Source of the DNA: Morinoia aosen
Lineage: Eukaryota; Arthropoda; Malacostraca; Amphipoda; Talitridae
Assembly: GCA_030386875.1 (NCBI GenBank)
Contig: CM059564.1
Location: 65,639,936 to 65,703,935 of the forward strand
Direction: 5' to 3'
Length of the DNA stretch: 64,000 bases
Shown: positions 21,082 through 31,279 of the stretch, in pieces
Position numbering within the stretch: position 1 is the stretch's first letter
Layout: the number at the start of each line of letters is the position of its first letter
Position numbers and translations under genes: made by a program
The notes under the pieces: generated by a model
The model's database searches: none
What the model saw: only the letters and a program-made list of their open reading frames with translations
What the model was told of the DNA's origin: nothing

Positions 21082-23090
21082 GTATGGTGGTAGTTTCTTC
21101 TCTTCTCTGATATCGGTAACAACATGATGGCAGTGTAAGAACAATGGTTGTAATAACGCTAATATGAGCAAAACATGATAATACTAAAAGGTTAATTTCA
21201 TGGTTTGCTTTGCTTTTATTTTGTTCTAAGCACGCTGATGTGTTATCGTAATTTTGTTTGTGGCATGTTCATTGGGCGCAAAGTTTATTTCAAGATGAAG
21301 AAACGACGAAGCCAATATATCTTTCCCCGAAGTGCATACTTTCCAAGCCTAATTTTAAGTTTTCGAATATATCTCTCATGTAGTTTTATGTACTAAGATT
21401 GTTCAAATTTATGTACAAACATGCATTCTAACCCTACTACTGATTTATATGTAAGTGGAATATGTGTATGTGTTGTTGAGATAGTGGCATAATCCTCGAA
21501 ATATTATATAGGTTAATGGGCAAAGTATGAACGTAATATTTATCAATTAATATTTATCAAGTAATATTTCTGAATGCATTGCAACCTTTGAAGTTGACGT
21601 ATTGAAACACATTTCTAGAATAACCTTCATATATTAAGTGTCAAAGCACCACTGGATCTGTGGCACGCTGCTTGGCTACTGCACCGTCAGTAACGTTATA
21701 GGCAGGTAATGAAAACGTACAGAAGTGTATTTTCAGCATTTCATTATTGAAAGCTAGCTGACGTTGTTATAATAATGGCCGATTTCAAGTTTGGATCATT
21801 TTGCGTTCGTTGAGTTTTCCGTAATCTCTTGCAGCGTATCTGTGGCGTTTAGGACGTAGGAATTTCAAGTTTTTATTCTAGTGTAAAGACGTTTTTGAAT
21901 GACCAACTTTATTCCATGACAAATGCTATCTGTATACAACTTGCAGCTGTGCTTCTTGCAATTCTACATACCGAGTTTAATTACAAACTACCAAGCACCT
22001 AATATTCTGAAGGGAGGAATAAAGAAGTGTTCTTAAAGATTCACTTGAGAGAAGTTTCAGGTAATTTAACTGGGCGTGAACTGTATTATGAAGGCTATGA
22101 ATCTCGTATAAATGTATGAAGTGAGGAATTAGCGCTCTTCTGTCGTAACCCTGGAAATTCAATCATGCGTGTTGCTGGTGGATATTATGTGATAAATGTT
22201 GTGATTAATTAGTAACATATATTCATGATATGCATGCATTTTCGGTCCGTGTACTGAAAGCCGCCGTCCTGCGTTACTGAAGTATAAATGTTTGTCTTCG
22301 TCTCCCACCACAATCAAGTCTCTGTACTAAAATTGTACCTTAGAAGTACAATTTTTTCAAGCAGAATGAAGGATTGGTAGCTAATTGAGACTACACCATT
22401 CTTCGAACACCGCTGTGTTCAAAAAATTTTTCGTATCTATGTTTATTTTTTCAAATTAAACTATACTTAGAGCCAACCGTTATTTTTATTCGTTAGGCAA
22501 CTCATAAATGTGATATATTCTAATTTTTTATGACGTGTCGCAAATTTTTCTAGTCGTGCACCACATATACAGATCAAACTGCGGGTCATCTGTGAGGACG
22601 AACTTAAATGAGGAATTTAAAAAATTTAATAGTGGAAGAGCTTCTAGTCTGAATGTTGATACCATGAACCTCTTTACGATAAAAATTACTTTAGAGCATT
22701 TGTCTCGCAGTCCTGCTAGGCGTTGCATGCACCGTTCAATAACCTATAACTCTACCTCGAACATATACCGATGAATTTCACGCTTTTTCAATTGCATGTG
22801 AGTAGATTTTGTATGTTTATACACCCTTGTATGGCTAGCAAAATCCTTTTAACAATAATCGATTGTCTGTTGTACTTTAAGAGCAAAACATCCTGTAACG
22901 TTTATTAACGGTTGCCAAACTTATTGATACTAGACGATGTAGGTTCCCGACTGAGTTACGGGTGATTCTTACACCTCGCAACGTGCCCAGTTTGTTCTGC
23001 GTGGTTAAGTGCAGTCCAGCATAACTGAGCTGCGTCAGAGGGGACTTGCAGCACTCTTGAATCGCACACTGCGTGCGAGATGCAGCTGAT
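21082..23090 (+). other. Intergenic, mostly unassigned
   Basis: AT-rich sequence. Apart from the 21950-22062 repeat copy I see no gene or element. Confidence 0.5.
21950..22062 (+). repeat. Dispersed 110 bp repeat, copy 2
   Basis: Matches 20093-20205, including the TTCTACATACCGAGTT and AAGAAGTGTTCTTAAA blocks. This copy is not interrupted by the tRNA-type SINE, so it shows the pre-insertion state. Confidence 0.8.
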
Positions 23091-23092
23091 GC

Positions 23093-23378
23093 CCCCTCAG
23101 GGGATACAACTATTGTATCCATGGGAATTAGCGCTCCCGGAGGGAATATGTGAAGTTACAAGCTAAAGGCAAGGTGGGCCTTCCTTTTTCTGAAGTACAT
23201 TATTCTCTGTTTTTGCAACGGACCAATTTTTTTTTTGTTCACTGCCGTCCTGTTTTTCAGCGTCTACTACTTTCTTCTTCAATTTTTATCTTGTTTCCTG
23301 AACTTCTTGCCAAACTTTCTGTTTCTTTACACCTTGCGCATAGTTTCCGCGTTCCCCATTAATTTATGCTACATAGAG
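23093..23378 (+). mobile_element. SINE-like retroposon lacking its 3' end
   Basis: Head CCCCTCAGGGGATACAACTA to the cgcatagtttccgcgtt block, then stops about 80 bp short of the family 3' end, directly against the next copy. The two form a head-to-tail pair. Confidence 0.85.
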
Positions 23379-23700
23379 CCCCTAAGGGGGATACACTTAT
23401 TGTATCTATGGGAATTAGCACTCCCAGGAGGACAATGTGAGGACCCGAGCTGAGAGTTAGGTAGGCCTTCTTTTTGTTGAAATAAAATGATTTTGTTATG
23501 TTAAAATCCATCTTTTTTCGGTTCACTACTGTCCTGTTTGGTCAGCGCCTACTACTTTCTTCTTCAACTTTGATATTGTTTCATGAACTTCTTTCTTATC
23601 TTACTGTATCTATGCCTTTTCTGCATAGATTCCGCGTTCCCTTAAATTCATACTAAATGGTGCCTTCTTCCTTCCTCTCTTTGGATCGCCTTTGTGGCGG
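23379..23700 (+). mobile_element. SINE-like retroposon, 5' piece, split by LINE insertion
   Basis: Runs from CCCCTAAGGGGGATACAC to tttgtGGCGG. Its missing 3' end (GGCGGatagggaggctaaac plus AATCT tail) is at 31231-31270, on the far side of the 7.5 kb LINE. GGCGG is present at both edges. Confidence 0.88.
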
Positions 23701-24167
23701 TGGTAGTAGTAGTAGTAGTAACATGAGTTTGCTAGCGCTTCAGTTACTCAAACTATATCGCACCGGGAAATTTTACGTGTTCCCTTTACCACGTTTACTG
23801 GTGCCGAATTGTGTTATCATTATTTGTATCATAAAGGGAACCGTCTACAGACAAGGATTTGATAAGGATTACTTGCTCATAACAAGTATTCCAGCCCACC
23901 CACACCTTCCCGAGGTGGTACTGTTATTATACCCATTTGGAGTTGTAACTCATTACATAGTTTTTATGTAAATTGTCAACACAGTGTTCATCAGGTTATT
24001 TATAGGAGTGTTGTCAGTGGGTAGAACCAACGTGGGGGGCGCCCACTAACATCTGGGTCTTGTATTTTTAGTTTTGTGTGGTTATCTTGAATTGTTCTGT
24101 GCTAGAAGTGTGAGAAAACCCGGCCCCCTTGATTTATCAAGGGGACCCGCCCCAAATAAAATTCAAA

Positions 24168-26603
24168 ATGAGTGAAGAGAATTCAGCGGGTCCTCAACGA
24201 GGATCAGAGGAAGACTTACATCGGTTATGCAGCGAAGGAACCAAAGGAGGCGCTGTTGGTGAGATGGAGCGAATAAGCCAGATTGCAAGTACTAAGAGAA
24301 GGATTAAAAAAGCAATAGATTCAATGCTCAATGGGCTTAGTGAAGAAAACGAGGAAAGTATGCCTGCTGACCTGAGTGCCACGGAGATAATGAAAATTGA
24401 GAAGCAGTTGGCAGAAATAGAAAAAGCGGTGTTGTCGGCTCAGTCTGGCGCCCCAGCAAATTTAAAGGTACCAGGACCGGATAACAGGAAAGCTGCAAAA
24501 AAAGAGAGAAGGAAATATGTCCCTTTAACACTTGCTGAGGAGAAGTACTTTCCTAGGTACTTCTCCGTCACGTTCGACACTGGAAAGAAGACAGTGAACC
24601 CTTTTGACATCATTAAAAGCATTGAAGAAGTAACTGGCGCTAAGCCGAAGAGAATTTTCAGTATGAGCCGTGAAATGATGATGGTGGAGGTGCGAAGCGC
24701 AGAGCAAGCAGAGAGGATTGTTGACCTAACAGGCGTGGAGGGTGTACCGTGCCAGACTGCTGAGTACAGCAGATTTAATCATTCAGTTGGCCTCATCTAC
24801 ATCAACGACTTTGACATAACGGATACCGAAGAATTCAAGACTGGACTCCAAGAACAATACAACGTTGTGGAAGTTACCAAAGCTACCTTCATTAAGCCAA
24901 GATATCCGGAGACCCAAGCCTTCCTTATAACTTTCAGACAACCGAATGTCCCATATAGCATTTACATTCCAGGGGAAAGACAAGACACCAAAGTGTACCC
25001 ATTCAAAAACAAGCCGATGATGTGCTTTAACTGCCAAGCATATGGGCACACTGCCAAGCGCTGTCGCAACACCTCAGCTGTGTGCAGGAAGTGCGCTGAG
25101 GTGGGGCACACCTCTCTGAACTGCACGTCTGATCAACTGAAGTGTCCTCACTGCGAGGGCCCTCATTCTGCTGGGAGCATCTTGTGTGCGAGGGAAGTGG
25201 AGGAAAGAAGTTTGCTGGAGATAATAGAAAAGGAAAAAGTGACCATGAGACGAGCAAAGCAAATTAGAGAAGGTACAAGTGAAATCGAGCAAGTACAACA
25301 ATCTAACAAATTTATCACCCACTTTGACTGCAAGATGAACGAAGCTCACAGGCGGAAGATGACGCCGTGGCTCCTGGAAAGGTGCATCTCCGAGCATCTT
25401 GGCAGCAAACCTAAAGCAATCAGATCTCGCAACAAGACAGTATTTACAGTGGAAGTATGTGATGCATCACAGAGCCAAAGGATGAGGCAGCTGAATCAAC
25501 TGAACCAATTACCCATCTCCGTAGAAGAGAATCTCAACTTCGCCGTCCAAAAGGGGCTTGTATACATTTACGAGTACGACTTAAGCAACTTCGAAGAATT
25601 CAAAAAAGGTCTTTTAGAAAATTGCGGTGTGCAAGATGCGATTCCCGCAACATGGATAAAGCCTCGAAACCAATTAGCCAAGCCCATTCTAATGTCATTC
25701 AGGCAGCCCATAATTCCAGAATACATCGACATACCAGGGGAGCAAGCCAAATCTAAAGTATACGAGATAAAACCAAAACCTATGTTGTGCAGGAAATGTC
25801 AGGAATACGGTCATGGGATAAAGTACTGCCAAGGAGAACAAATCTGCTCAAGATGCAGTTCAGTTGGTCACGGAATTGATGATTGCAAATCGGATGCAAT
25901 CAAGTGTCACCATTGCGGGGAGCAACATATTGCTGGTGCGAAAGTTTGCAGGATCAGAGCAATCGAGGAAGAAATTCTGATGATTCAGAACAGGGAAAGA
26001 GTCTCCAAGGGCCAAGCCAGGCTGTTATTCCACCACAGACATCCCAACTCTTCCATGAACTTTGCTAAGGCAGTCGCTACACGCACCGACCCAGATAAAA
26101 CAGAGGTATCGACCAAGAAGAGAAACCGTCAAGAAGACCAGGAAACAACATCGGAACACCAGCAAAGCAGGAAGAAAGTCGGAAAAACCAATGAACTGGA
26201 CGAGAGGAGGAGTAGGCTGTCGTCCATGAGTGAAGGGGAGGAGCCAAGGAGAACGGAAGTGGTTTGTGAAAGCCCCCAGACAGGAAGACTTTTCACAACA
26301 ATAGTCAACCTTGAGTGCGTAACAGCTGCACCTGAGGAAGAGAGAGAATCCAGAAGAAGAGAGACGAGAAAGATTTTTGATGAGTATACTCATAAAGCGC
26401 AAGGAGGAACAGAAGAGATGGACAGAGATAATTATGAGGAGGAACTAAGAAGGGCAAATCGTTTCAGACCAAGAGAAAGAGCAGGACGGCAGAGACGTGG
26501 AACCCCAAGGGAAGAGTACCGGAGGAGATCGCCGAGGGGCAGAGAAGAAGGGAAAAAGCTTGAGCGACGGACACTTGAAGAAAGTAAGCGCAGGTGGAAA
26601 TAA
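24168..26603 (+). CDS. LINE ORF1: RNA-binding protein with two zinc-knuckle triplets
   Basis: 811 residues from the ATG at 24168 (sequence context caaaATGAG); an open frame continues upstream without another ATG. In this group ORF1 coats the element RNA. The protein holds two copies of one module of roughly 250 residues. Copy 1 reads YFPRYFSVTFDTGK, VGLIYINDFDITDTEEFK, FRQPNVPYSIYIPGE, then CFNCQAYGHTAKRC, CRKCAEVGHTSLNC and CPHCEGPHSAGSILC. Copy 2 reads KGLVYIYEYDLSNFEEFK, FRQPIIPEYIDIPGE, then CRKCQEYGHGIKYC, CSRCSSVGHGIDDC and CHHCGEQHIAGAKVC. The N-terminus is a charged, helix-prone region. The C-terminus is highly basic and acidic, with an Arg-rich end. The stop TAA shares its last base with the ORF2 ATG. 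Confidence 0.9.
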   Translation: MSEENSAGPQRGSEEDLHRLCSEGTKGGAVGEMERISQIASTKRRIKKAIDSMLNGLSEENEESMPADLSATEIMKIEKQLAEIEKAVLSAQSGAPANLKVPGPDNRKAAKKERRKYVPLTLAEEKYFPRYFSVTFDTGKKTVNPFDIIKSIEEVTGAKPKRIFSMSREMMMVEVRSAEQAERIVDLTGVEGVPCQTAEYSRFNHSVGLIYINDFDITDTEEFKTGLQEQYNVVEVTKATFIKPRYPETQAFLITFRQPNVPYSIYIPGERQDTKVYPFKNKPMMCFNCQAYGHTAKRCRNTSAVCRKCAEVGHTSLNCTSDQLKCPHCEGPHSAGSILCAREVEERSLLEIIEKEKVTMRRAKQIREGTSEIEQVQQSNKFITHFDCKMNEAHRRKMTPWLLERCISEHLGSKPKAIRSRNKTVFTVEVCDASQSQRMRQLNQLNQLPISVEENLNFAVQKGLVYIYEYDLSNFEEFKKGLLENCGVQDAIPATWIKPRNQLAKPILMSFRQPIIPEYIDIPGEQAKSKVYEIKPKPMLCRKCQEYGHGIKYCQGEQICSRCSSVGHGIDDCKSDAIKCHHCGEQHIAGAKVCRIRAIEEEILMIQNRERVSKGQARLLFHHRHPNSSMNFAKAVATRTDPDKTEVSTKKRNRQEDQETTSEHQQSRKKVGKTNELDERRSRLSSMSEGEEPRRTEVVCESPQTGRLFTTIVNLECVTAAPEEERESRRRETRKIFDEYTHKAQGGTEEMDRDNYEEELRRANRFRPRERAGRQRRGTPREEYRRRSPRGREEGKKLERRTLEESKRRWK

Positions 26604-29600
26604 TGGCACAAGAAGAGATTGTATTCATTCAGTGGAATGTACAGGGTATGGCGTCATCCAAAGAAGACGTCATTAACCTCGTGGATACTTTTAAACCTGC
26701 AGTGTTAGCGGTGCAAGAGACCTTTTATGGTAACGATTTCGTATCACCTCTTGTGGGATACAACGGTTACTGCAAACAAGGCCATTATAATCACCGGTTC
26801 CACGGAGGAGTAGCATTGTATGTCCACTCATCGCTGCCCACACAGGAGATCCAAATCCAATCATCGGTCCAAGTAATAGCAGTGAGAATATGTCTAAGCC
26901 GGTACAAAGTCATCACGGTCGCATCAGTGTATCTACCACCAAAATCAAATGCAAACCTTGAAGAAGTATTTACGATAATGAAAACCTTACCAAAGCCAGC
27001 TGTCATAATGGGGGATTTTAATGCCCATCATAGCGACTGGGGAAATGATACAATCGATAGACGAGGACGAGTGCTGCAGAATTTCATTTCACATAATTTC
27101 AATATAATTAACGATAACACCCCAACCCATATCTCAGGAACAACCATAGATCTTACCCTAACCTCCCCTGACATTACACCAGACATACAGTTCTCTGTAC
27201 TCCCTTCCGTCTTGAGCAGCGACCACTATCCGATAACGTTGTCTTTATCAGTACGGCAGGCAGACGGGCGCGATGAGACTGAGGGATGGAATTTCAAGAT
27301 GGGCAATTGGAAACAGTACCGACAGGATGAGATTTGGAAAAATGTGCAAGATCTCGAAATGCCAGAAGACCCGGAAGCTGCGATTACGGAGCTATACTCG
27401 AGATTCACCCATGCTGCTGAGAAGTGGGTGCCTAGATACAAAAGACGACGTGTCTACGCTAAGCCTTGGTGGACGGCCGAGTGTAAAGCTGCTTGGCGAG
27501 AAAGAGAGAAGGGTTACAGGCTGTATAAGAGGACTGGGAAGATGGAAGACAAGGTGAAGTGGAAGAGGGCGAGAGCGGTTGCAGCGAAAACATTCCGGGA
27601 GGCAAAACAAAACAGCTGGAGAGAGTACGTCTCGACTCTCAACACCAATACACCGAGCAGCAACATCTGGGACAAAGTTAACAGAATTCGTGGCCGAGCA
27701 AAAAAGCAAATAAAAATACTTGATGATGGAGATGCTCAATCCTTTTCTGTGAGTGAAATAGCAGAAAAATTAGCAGAAACATTCAAAACCGTATCCAGCG
27801 ACATTAACTACTCGGACGAATTTAAATTGTACAAACAACTGACAGAACAAACTCCAATCAACCTCATGAGTGACAACAGTGAACCCTACAACGAGCTCTT
27901 CACCATGCAGGAATTAACATCGGCCATCAGGAGCAATAGAGTTACAACACCCGGACCAGACAACGTCAGTAACCTCATGATCAAGAACCTGCCAGACAAC
28001 GCGCAACACTACTTACTGAAAGTATACAACATGCTGTGGGTTAAAGAATATGTCTTTCGACCGTGGAAGGAGGCAATTGTAATCCCAATCCCAAAACCTG
28101 GCAAGGACCACAGCAACCCGATTAACTATAGACCCATTTCATTGACCAGTTGTCTATGTAAAACCTATGAAAAAATGATAAATAGAAGACTAATGGAATA
28201 TCTCGAAAATAATAAAATACTAACTAACATTCAATGTGGCTTCAGGAAAAATCGAGCGACGATAGATCATCTCGTGAGATTTGATACGTACATAAGGAAG
28301 GCGTTGGCCTGTGATAAAACTGTTATGGCGGTATTTTTTGATTTAGAGAAAGCATACGACACAACTTGGCGCTACGGAATAATAAGAGATCTTGCAGCTG
28401 CCGGCTTGAGGGGAAGATTACCGAAATTTGTGGGAGAATTTCTGAAGGACCGGACATTTCGTGTGAGAGTGCAAGACGTAACGTCCTCTTCAACTGAGCT
28501 TGCTACAGGAACACCACAGGGCAGTACATTGAGTGTGACTCTGTTCGCTATCAAAATAAATTCATTGGCAGAGGAAATCCCGGAGGACATTTTCAGTTCC
28601 TTGTTTGTGGACGACCTTCTCATTGCGTACGCCGACTACGACAGCATCAAAATTCAACGAACCTTGCAGTCAGCAATAGACCGAGTTACTCATTGGGCCA
28701 AGTACAACGGATTCAGATTCTCGCCTACAAAGACTACAGCAATGCAGTTCTACAGAAGAAAGGAACCTATGCTCATTCCAACGTTAAAATTGGGGGACAA
28801 CACTATTCCCATGGTTGATAGCACAAAATTTCTCGGACTCCATTGGGACCAGAAACTCAATTGGATCACCCATATCCACAAGGTTAAAGCCAAATGCAGT
28901 AAGGATTTAAATTTAATGAAATCAGTCTCTTCCTACACGTGGGGCGCAGATCAGGAAGTCCTGATGCGGTTGTATCGGTCGCTCATCCGCTCCAAGATAG
29001 ACTATGGCTGTATAGTATATGGCTCTGCGAGCAAAACGGCGTTGCGAGAACTAGATGTTGTGGCGAACGAGGCAATGCGCATAAGCACAGGGGCGTTCAA
29101 GACAACACCGATAGCGGATCTGCATGTCATCTGCAATGAGCCTAGTTTAGACCTGCGAAGGAAAGATTTGCTGCTTAGATATTACTTTAAACTCAAGTGC
29201 CATTTCCTGAATCCAGCATATAGTTGCATCAATAACTCAAACCTGGAATTATTTTTTACAAGCCGTAAATGTCTCTCAGAACCGATTATCCAGAGACTTC
29301 GCCAGATCATCACCGAGTATAACATCCCTACACAACCAGTGCAACCCTCCTTCACACCTAAGTACTATTCATGGAAGCTACAGAGACCTAAAATTGAGCA
29401 GCACATGGCAGACTGGAAGAAAACGGAAATGATGTCATCTGTAATGAAGCACATCCATCAAGAAAATATCAGTAAATTTGGGAACTGTAAGATCATTTAC
29501 ACAGATGGCTCCAAGTCTCCGACAGGAGTTGGAGCAGCAGCAGTAATGGGAACTCTCCTCAAAACTCTCTCTTTGCCAGTTGTTGCAAGCATCATGACAG

Positions 29601-30319
29601 CAGAACTACACGCTATCAGGCTCGCTATAAGTATAATAAAAGAAACACCCTCTCGCAACTTTGTGATATGCAGCGACTCCATGAGCTCCATACAAGCAAT
29701 CGACCACTATGCAGAAAACAATGAACTTATAAAGAAGATAATGCTAGAGATGCATCAAATCATTGAAGAGGGCAAGAACATCACGATCAGCTGGGTCCCA
29801 GCGCATGTGGGTGTCACCGAGAATGAGCGTGCAGACCAGGCTGCAAGGGCTGCAGCATTGAGACCAGCCGAATTTGTGTTGATTCCGTACCGAGATTGGT
29901 TCCCTGTAATAAGGAAGCGATCATACGAGATCTGGAATTGTGAATGGCAAGAGGCGTGTAGAATCGTCAGAGCAATAAAAACATGTCCCGGAAGATGGAA
30001 GACGAGGGGCTGTAAGGTAAATCGCCAAGAAGAAGTCGCCATCAACAGGCTGCGACTGAACCACACGGCACTAACCCACAGCTACCTCTTGGACCCGGAA
30101 GCTCTTGGACAGAGACCTTTATGCGGATGGTGTGGAGTAGCAGTCTTGACAGTGAAGCATCTTTTGGTGGAGTGTGTTGCGCTACAGCAAACAAGAGACA
30201 GAGTACTTCGACCAGTCACTGGAGGAAGCGTCAGTGTGGCTAAGCTGTTATTTGACGGTGGACCTATTCACGAAGTTCTAGAATTTGTGAAAGAAGTAAA
30301 TGTATTTGGCAATTTATAA
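26603..30319 (+). CDS. LINE ORF2: endonuclease-reverse transcriptase-RNase H
   Basis: 1238 residues, starting at the ATG inside TAATG. The protein nicks target DNA and copies the element RNA onto it. APE-type endonuclease: N12 (IQWNVQG), E39 (VQETF), D138 and N140 (MGDFNAHHSDWG), D207 and H208 (SDHYPI). RT: NYRPISLTS, FFDLEKAYD, GTPQGSTLS and FVDD with D670 and D671; the usual Ala of F-A-D-D is Val here. RNase H: D968 (YTDGSKS), E1001 (TAELHAI), D1025 (CSDSMSS), D1078 (ERADQAA), a complete DEDD set. A C-terminal CGWC...H...C finger follows. No stop or shift. Translation probably depends on termination-reinitiation from ORF1. Confidence 0.93.
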   Translation: MAQEEIVFIQWNVQGMASSKEDVINLVDTFKPAVLAVQETFYGNDFVSPLVGYNGYCKQGHYNHRFHGGVALYVHSSLPTQEIQIQSSVQVIAVRICLSRYKVITVASVYLPPKSNANLEEVFTIMKTLPKPAVIMGDFNAHHSDWGNDTIDRRGRVLQNFISHNFNIINDNTPTHISGTTIDLTLTSPDITPDIQFSVLPSVLSSDHYPITLSLSVRQADGRDETEGWNFKMGNWKQYRQDEIWKNVQDLEMPEDPEAAITELYSRFTHAAEKWVPRYKRRRVYAKPWWTAECKAAWREREKGYRLYKRTGKMEDKVKWKRARAVAAKTFREAKQNSWREYVSTLNTNTPSSNIWDKVNRIRGRAKKQIKILDDGDAQSFSVSEIAEKLAETFKTVSSDINYSDEFKLYKQLTEQTPINLMSDNSEPYNELFTMQELTSAIRSNRVTTPGPDNVSNLMIKNLPDNAQHYLLKVYNMLWVKEYVFRPWKEAIVIPIPKPGKDHSNPINYRPISLTSCLCKTYEKMINRRLMEYLENNKILTNIQCGFRKNRATIDHLVRFDTYIRKALACDKTVMAVFFDLEKAYDTTWRYGIIRDLAAAGLRGRLPKFVGEFLKDRTFRVRVQDVTSSSTELATGTPQGSTLSVTLFAIKINSLAEEIPEDIFSSLFVDDLLIAYADYDSIKIQRTLQSAIDRVTHWAKYNGFRFSPTKTTAMQFYRRKEPMLIPTLKLGDNTIPMVDSTKFLGLHWDQKLNWITHIHKVKAKCSKDLNLMKSVSSYTWGADQEVLMRLYRSLIRSKIDYGCIVYGSASKTALRELDVVANEAMRISTGAFKTTPIADLHVICNEPSLDLRRKDLLLRYYFKLKCHFLNPAYSCINNSNLELFFTSRKCLSEPIIQRLRQIITEYNIPTQPVQPSFTPKYYSWKLQRPKIEQHMADWKKTEMMSSVMKHIHQENISKFGNCKIIYTDGSKSPTGVGAAAVMGTLLKTLSLPVVASIMTAELHAIRLAISIIKETPSRNFVICSDSMSSIQAIDHYAENNELIKKIMLEMHQIIEEGKNITISWVPAHVGVTENERADQAARAAALRPAEFVLIPYRDWFPVIRKRSYEIWNCEWQEACRIVRAIKTCPGRWKTRGCKVNRQEEVAINRLRLNHTALTHSYLLDPEALGQRPLCGWCGVAVLTVKHLLVECVALQQTRDRVLRPVTGGSVSVAKLLFDGGPIHEVLEFVKEVNVFGNL

Positions 30320-30484
30320 GAACAAAGGGAAAAGAGCGGAGTCAATCTTATTGTACCAAACGGTTATTTGTAATGGTCACTAGCCAAGTCTGTGGAATAA
30401 TGCAATGTAATTCCTCAAACTACACTCATTGCTTCAGCGGAGGATGTCTCTGATTTTGGCAGTATAGACGATGAACGAGCAATA

Positions 30485-31102
30485 TGGCCGGGCGCGCTAT
30501 GTTGATACCCCGGGGGTTTCAGCGTGGGTAAGGCGCCCGGCCATAAATGGGTGGGCAGCTGAAACCCCCATAGGGGTCGGGCTGCCCAAAGGGTTCAGGT
30601 GTACTTGAAGTGGTGGATTGTAATACCAAGGATCGATTGTGACTTGCATATGGTAGAGGTGATCTGTGGAACCTGGAAATGTATTTTGTGTATACTATGC
30701 GATGTAATGTAATCTGAAATATTGGTGAACTTGTATTGTTGTGGTTCAACTTTGGCCTGAATGCCAAAGCGACAGCTAAATAGTTTATTACCGAAGCTGT
30801 CGTTAACTGAGTTATTATTATTATTATTATTATATCGCACCGAAGGTCACATATTTCAATTCGTATCAAGACTCTTCCAAATGAGCACACAAGATGAACA
30901 TCACTGTTATTTGAAACATCAAAATTATATGAAAATCGTGATCACAAATACAACTCAAAATTACAAGTGTCTCCCCATTAAAATTTGTACACAACACAGT
31001 ACATTCGAAAGCACTGAGCAGCCAAACCCCGTAGGGGGTTTCAGCTGCCCACCCATTACCCACGCTGAAACCCCCGAGGTACCAACGCAGCGCGCCCGGC
31101 CA
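30485..31102. mobile_element. TIR element (618 bp) inside the LINE 3' UTR
   Basis: Inverted ends of about 95 bp start TGGCCGGGCGCGCT and are flanked by TA (30483-30484, 31103-31104). The left arm has an extra 15 bp that folds back on the terminus (GGCGCCCGGCCA). No transposase is encoded, so it is a MITE-like element of uncertain superfamily; TA duplication suggests Tc1/mariner. It holds a (TTA)n run at 30813-30836. Confidence 0.78.
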
Positions 31103-31230
31103 TATTACAGTTTCTTCATCTTCAAACTTCCAAGACGATATCACGTTTGACTATGACGCGTTACAGCGCGACTTCAATTTAAACCTCAAGTAGTACAGCA
31201 AGGAATACATACATTTCCGAGCACGTAAAA

Positions 31231-31270
31231 GGCGGATAGGGAGGCTAAACTTACTAATCTAATCTAATCT
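31231..31270 (+). mobile_element. SINE-like retroposon, 3' piece of the split copy
   Basis: GGCGGATAGGGAGGCTAAAC plus four AATCT tail units. It completes the copy that begins at 23379. Confidence 0.85.
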
Positions 31271-31279
31271 AATCTGCTG

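Larger units (their letters stand above)
23701..31230 (+). mobile_element. Non-LTR retrotransposon with two intact ORFs (I-like, RNase H-bearing)
   Basis: Inserted into a SINE-like copy, with GGCGG on both sides (23696-23700 and 31231-31235). Layout: 5' UTR starting with (GTA)n, ORF1 24168-26603, ORF2 26603-30319, 3' UTR interrupted by a 618 bp TIR element, end ...cacgtaaaa. Endonuclease, RT, RNase H and a C-terminal CX2CX8HX4C finger place it in the I/R1 group; the RNase H favours an I-like clade. No disabling mutation was seen in either ORF, so it may be recent. The GGCGG is short for a LINE target duplication. Confidence 0.9.

Noticed and set aside
24194-26402. Several - strand ORFs of 60-125 codons
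   Set aside because: They are antisense shadows of the LINE ORF1.
31213-31276. LINE and SINE sharing a 3' tail (SINE borrowing the LINE end)
   Set aside because: At first the tail looked like the LINE 3' end. The 5' part of the same SINE copy stops at 23700 with GGCGG, and the tail resumes with GGCGG at 31231, so the tail belongs to the interrupted SINE and not to the LINE.
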